From positions 1-6,644 of the forward strand of contig VBLN01000146.1 of NCBI GenBank assembly GCA_005878685.1: a DNA stretch of 6,644 nucleotides. The letters run 5' to 3'. A model generated the notes under the pieces. That model made no database searches, had not been told where the DNA came from, and saw only the letters and a list, made by a program, of their open reading frames with translations. Shown piece after piece: positions 6,598 to 6,644 of this stretch. Both the position numbers and the translations under genes were made by a program. The DNA is from Deltaproteobacteria bacterium. GTDB lineage: Bacteria > Desulfobacterota > Binatia > UBA9968. How positions within the stretch are numbered: position 1 is the first letter of the stretch; every line of letters begins with the position of its first letter.

Positions 6598-6644
6598 TTA
6601 CGATGCCCTGCCCAAAGCCGTGGCCATAAATCTCTATCCTAATC
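6598..6644 (-). other. Short upstream edge with no identifiable gene
   Basis: These 47 bases precede the asnB start. I see no convincing promoter hexamers and no recognisable end of an upstream gene; a TAA abuts the ATG, but its frame has another stop nine codons earlier. An AGGG lies 8 bases before the asnB ATG. Confidence 0.4.

Noticed and set aside
1..6644. Possible CRISPR array, tRNA, insertion sequence or defence system
   Set aside because: No repeated units, cloverleaf-like segments, terminal repeats, transposase or defence-type domains were seen; the window is filled by recognisable genes.

Overview
All genes in this window lie on the minus strand, so the biological order runs from high to low coordinates: a broken asnB-type amidotransferase (6597-4707), an ArnT-like membrane glycosyltransferase (4720-3035), a stand-alone CheY-like receiver (2955-2572), a CCA tRNA nucleotidyltransferase with an HD domain (2505-1195), tctB (1154-708), and the first 236 codons of tctA (708 to the left edge). 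Gaps between genes are 79 bp or less and no gene-free stretch exceeds 300 bp. I see no tRNA, rRNA, CRISPR array or mobile element.

The source looks like a Gram-negative bacterium of moderate GC content: it has a lipid-linked-sugar glycosyltransferase of the ArnT type and a tripartite tricarboxylate transporter, which needs a periplasmic binding protein. The GEPRE form of the glycosyltransferase motif reminds me of Desulfobacterota-like or neighbouring environmental lineages, but this is recollection, and the sequence alone does not settle the taxonomy. GTG starts are used for cca and tctB.

Layout. The right part (about 3.0-6.6 kb) looks like the end of a cell-surface polysaccharide or glycan-modification cluster: an asparagine-synthase-like amidotransferase translationally overlapping a polytopic glycosyltransferase. 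The amidotransferase is interrupted near 5477-5481, directly after the conserved SGDGGDELF motif. The reading frame changes there, and the usual GY segment with roughly 14 residues appears to be missing. This looks like a small out-of-frame deletion, although an assembly error cannot be excluded.

The middle holds a receiver-only response regulator with its own excellent sigma70-type promoter (TTGACA, 17 bp, CATAAT) immediately after the glycosyltransferase. It is followed by cca. The left part is a tctB-tctA pair with a one-base stop/start overlap. No tctC precedes it, so the substrate-binding partner must be downstream of the window or elsewhere.

I found no convincing new multi-gene system. 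The points most worth a second look are the asnB lesion and its likely polar effect on the glycosyltransferase, and the receiver promoter with a palindrome in its spacer.
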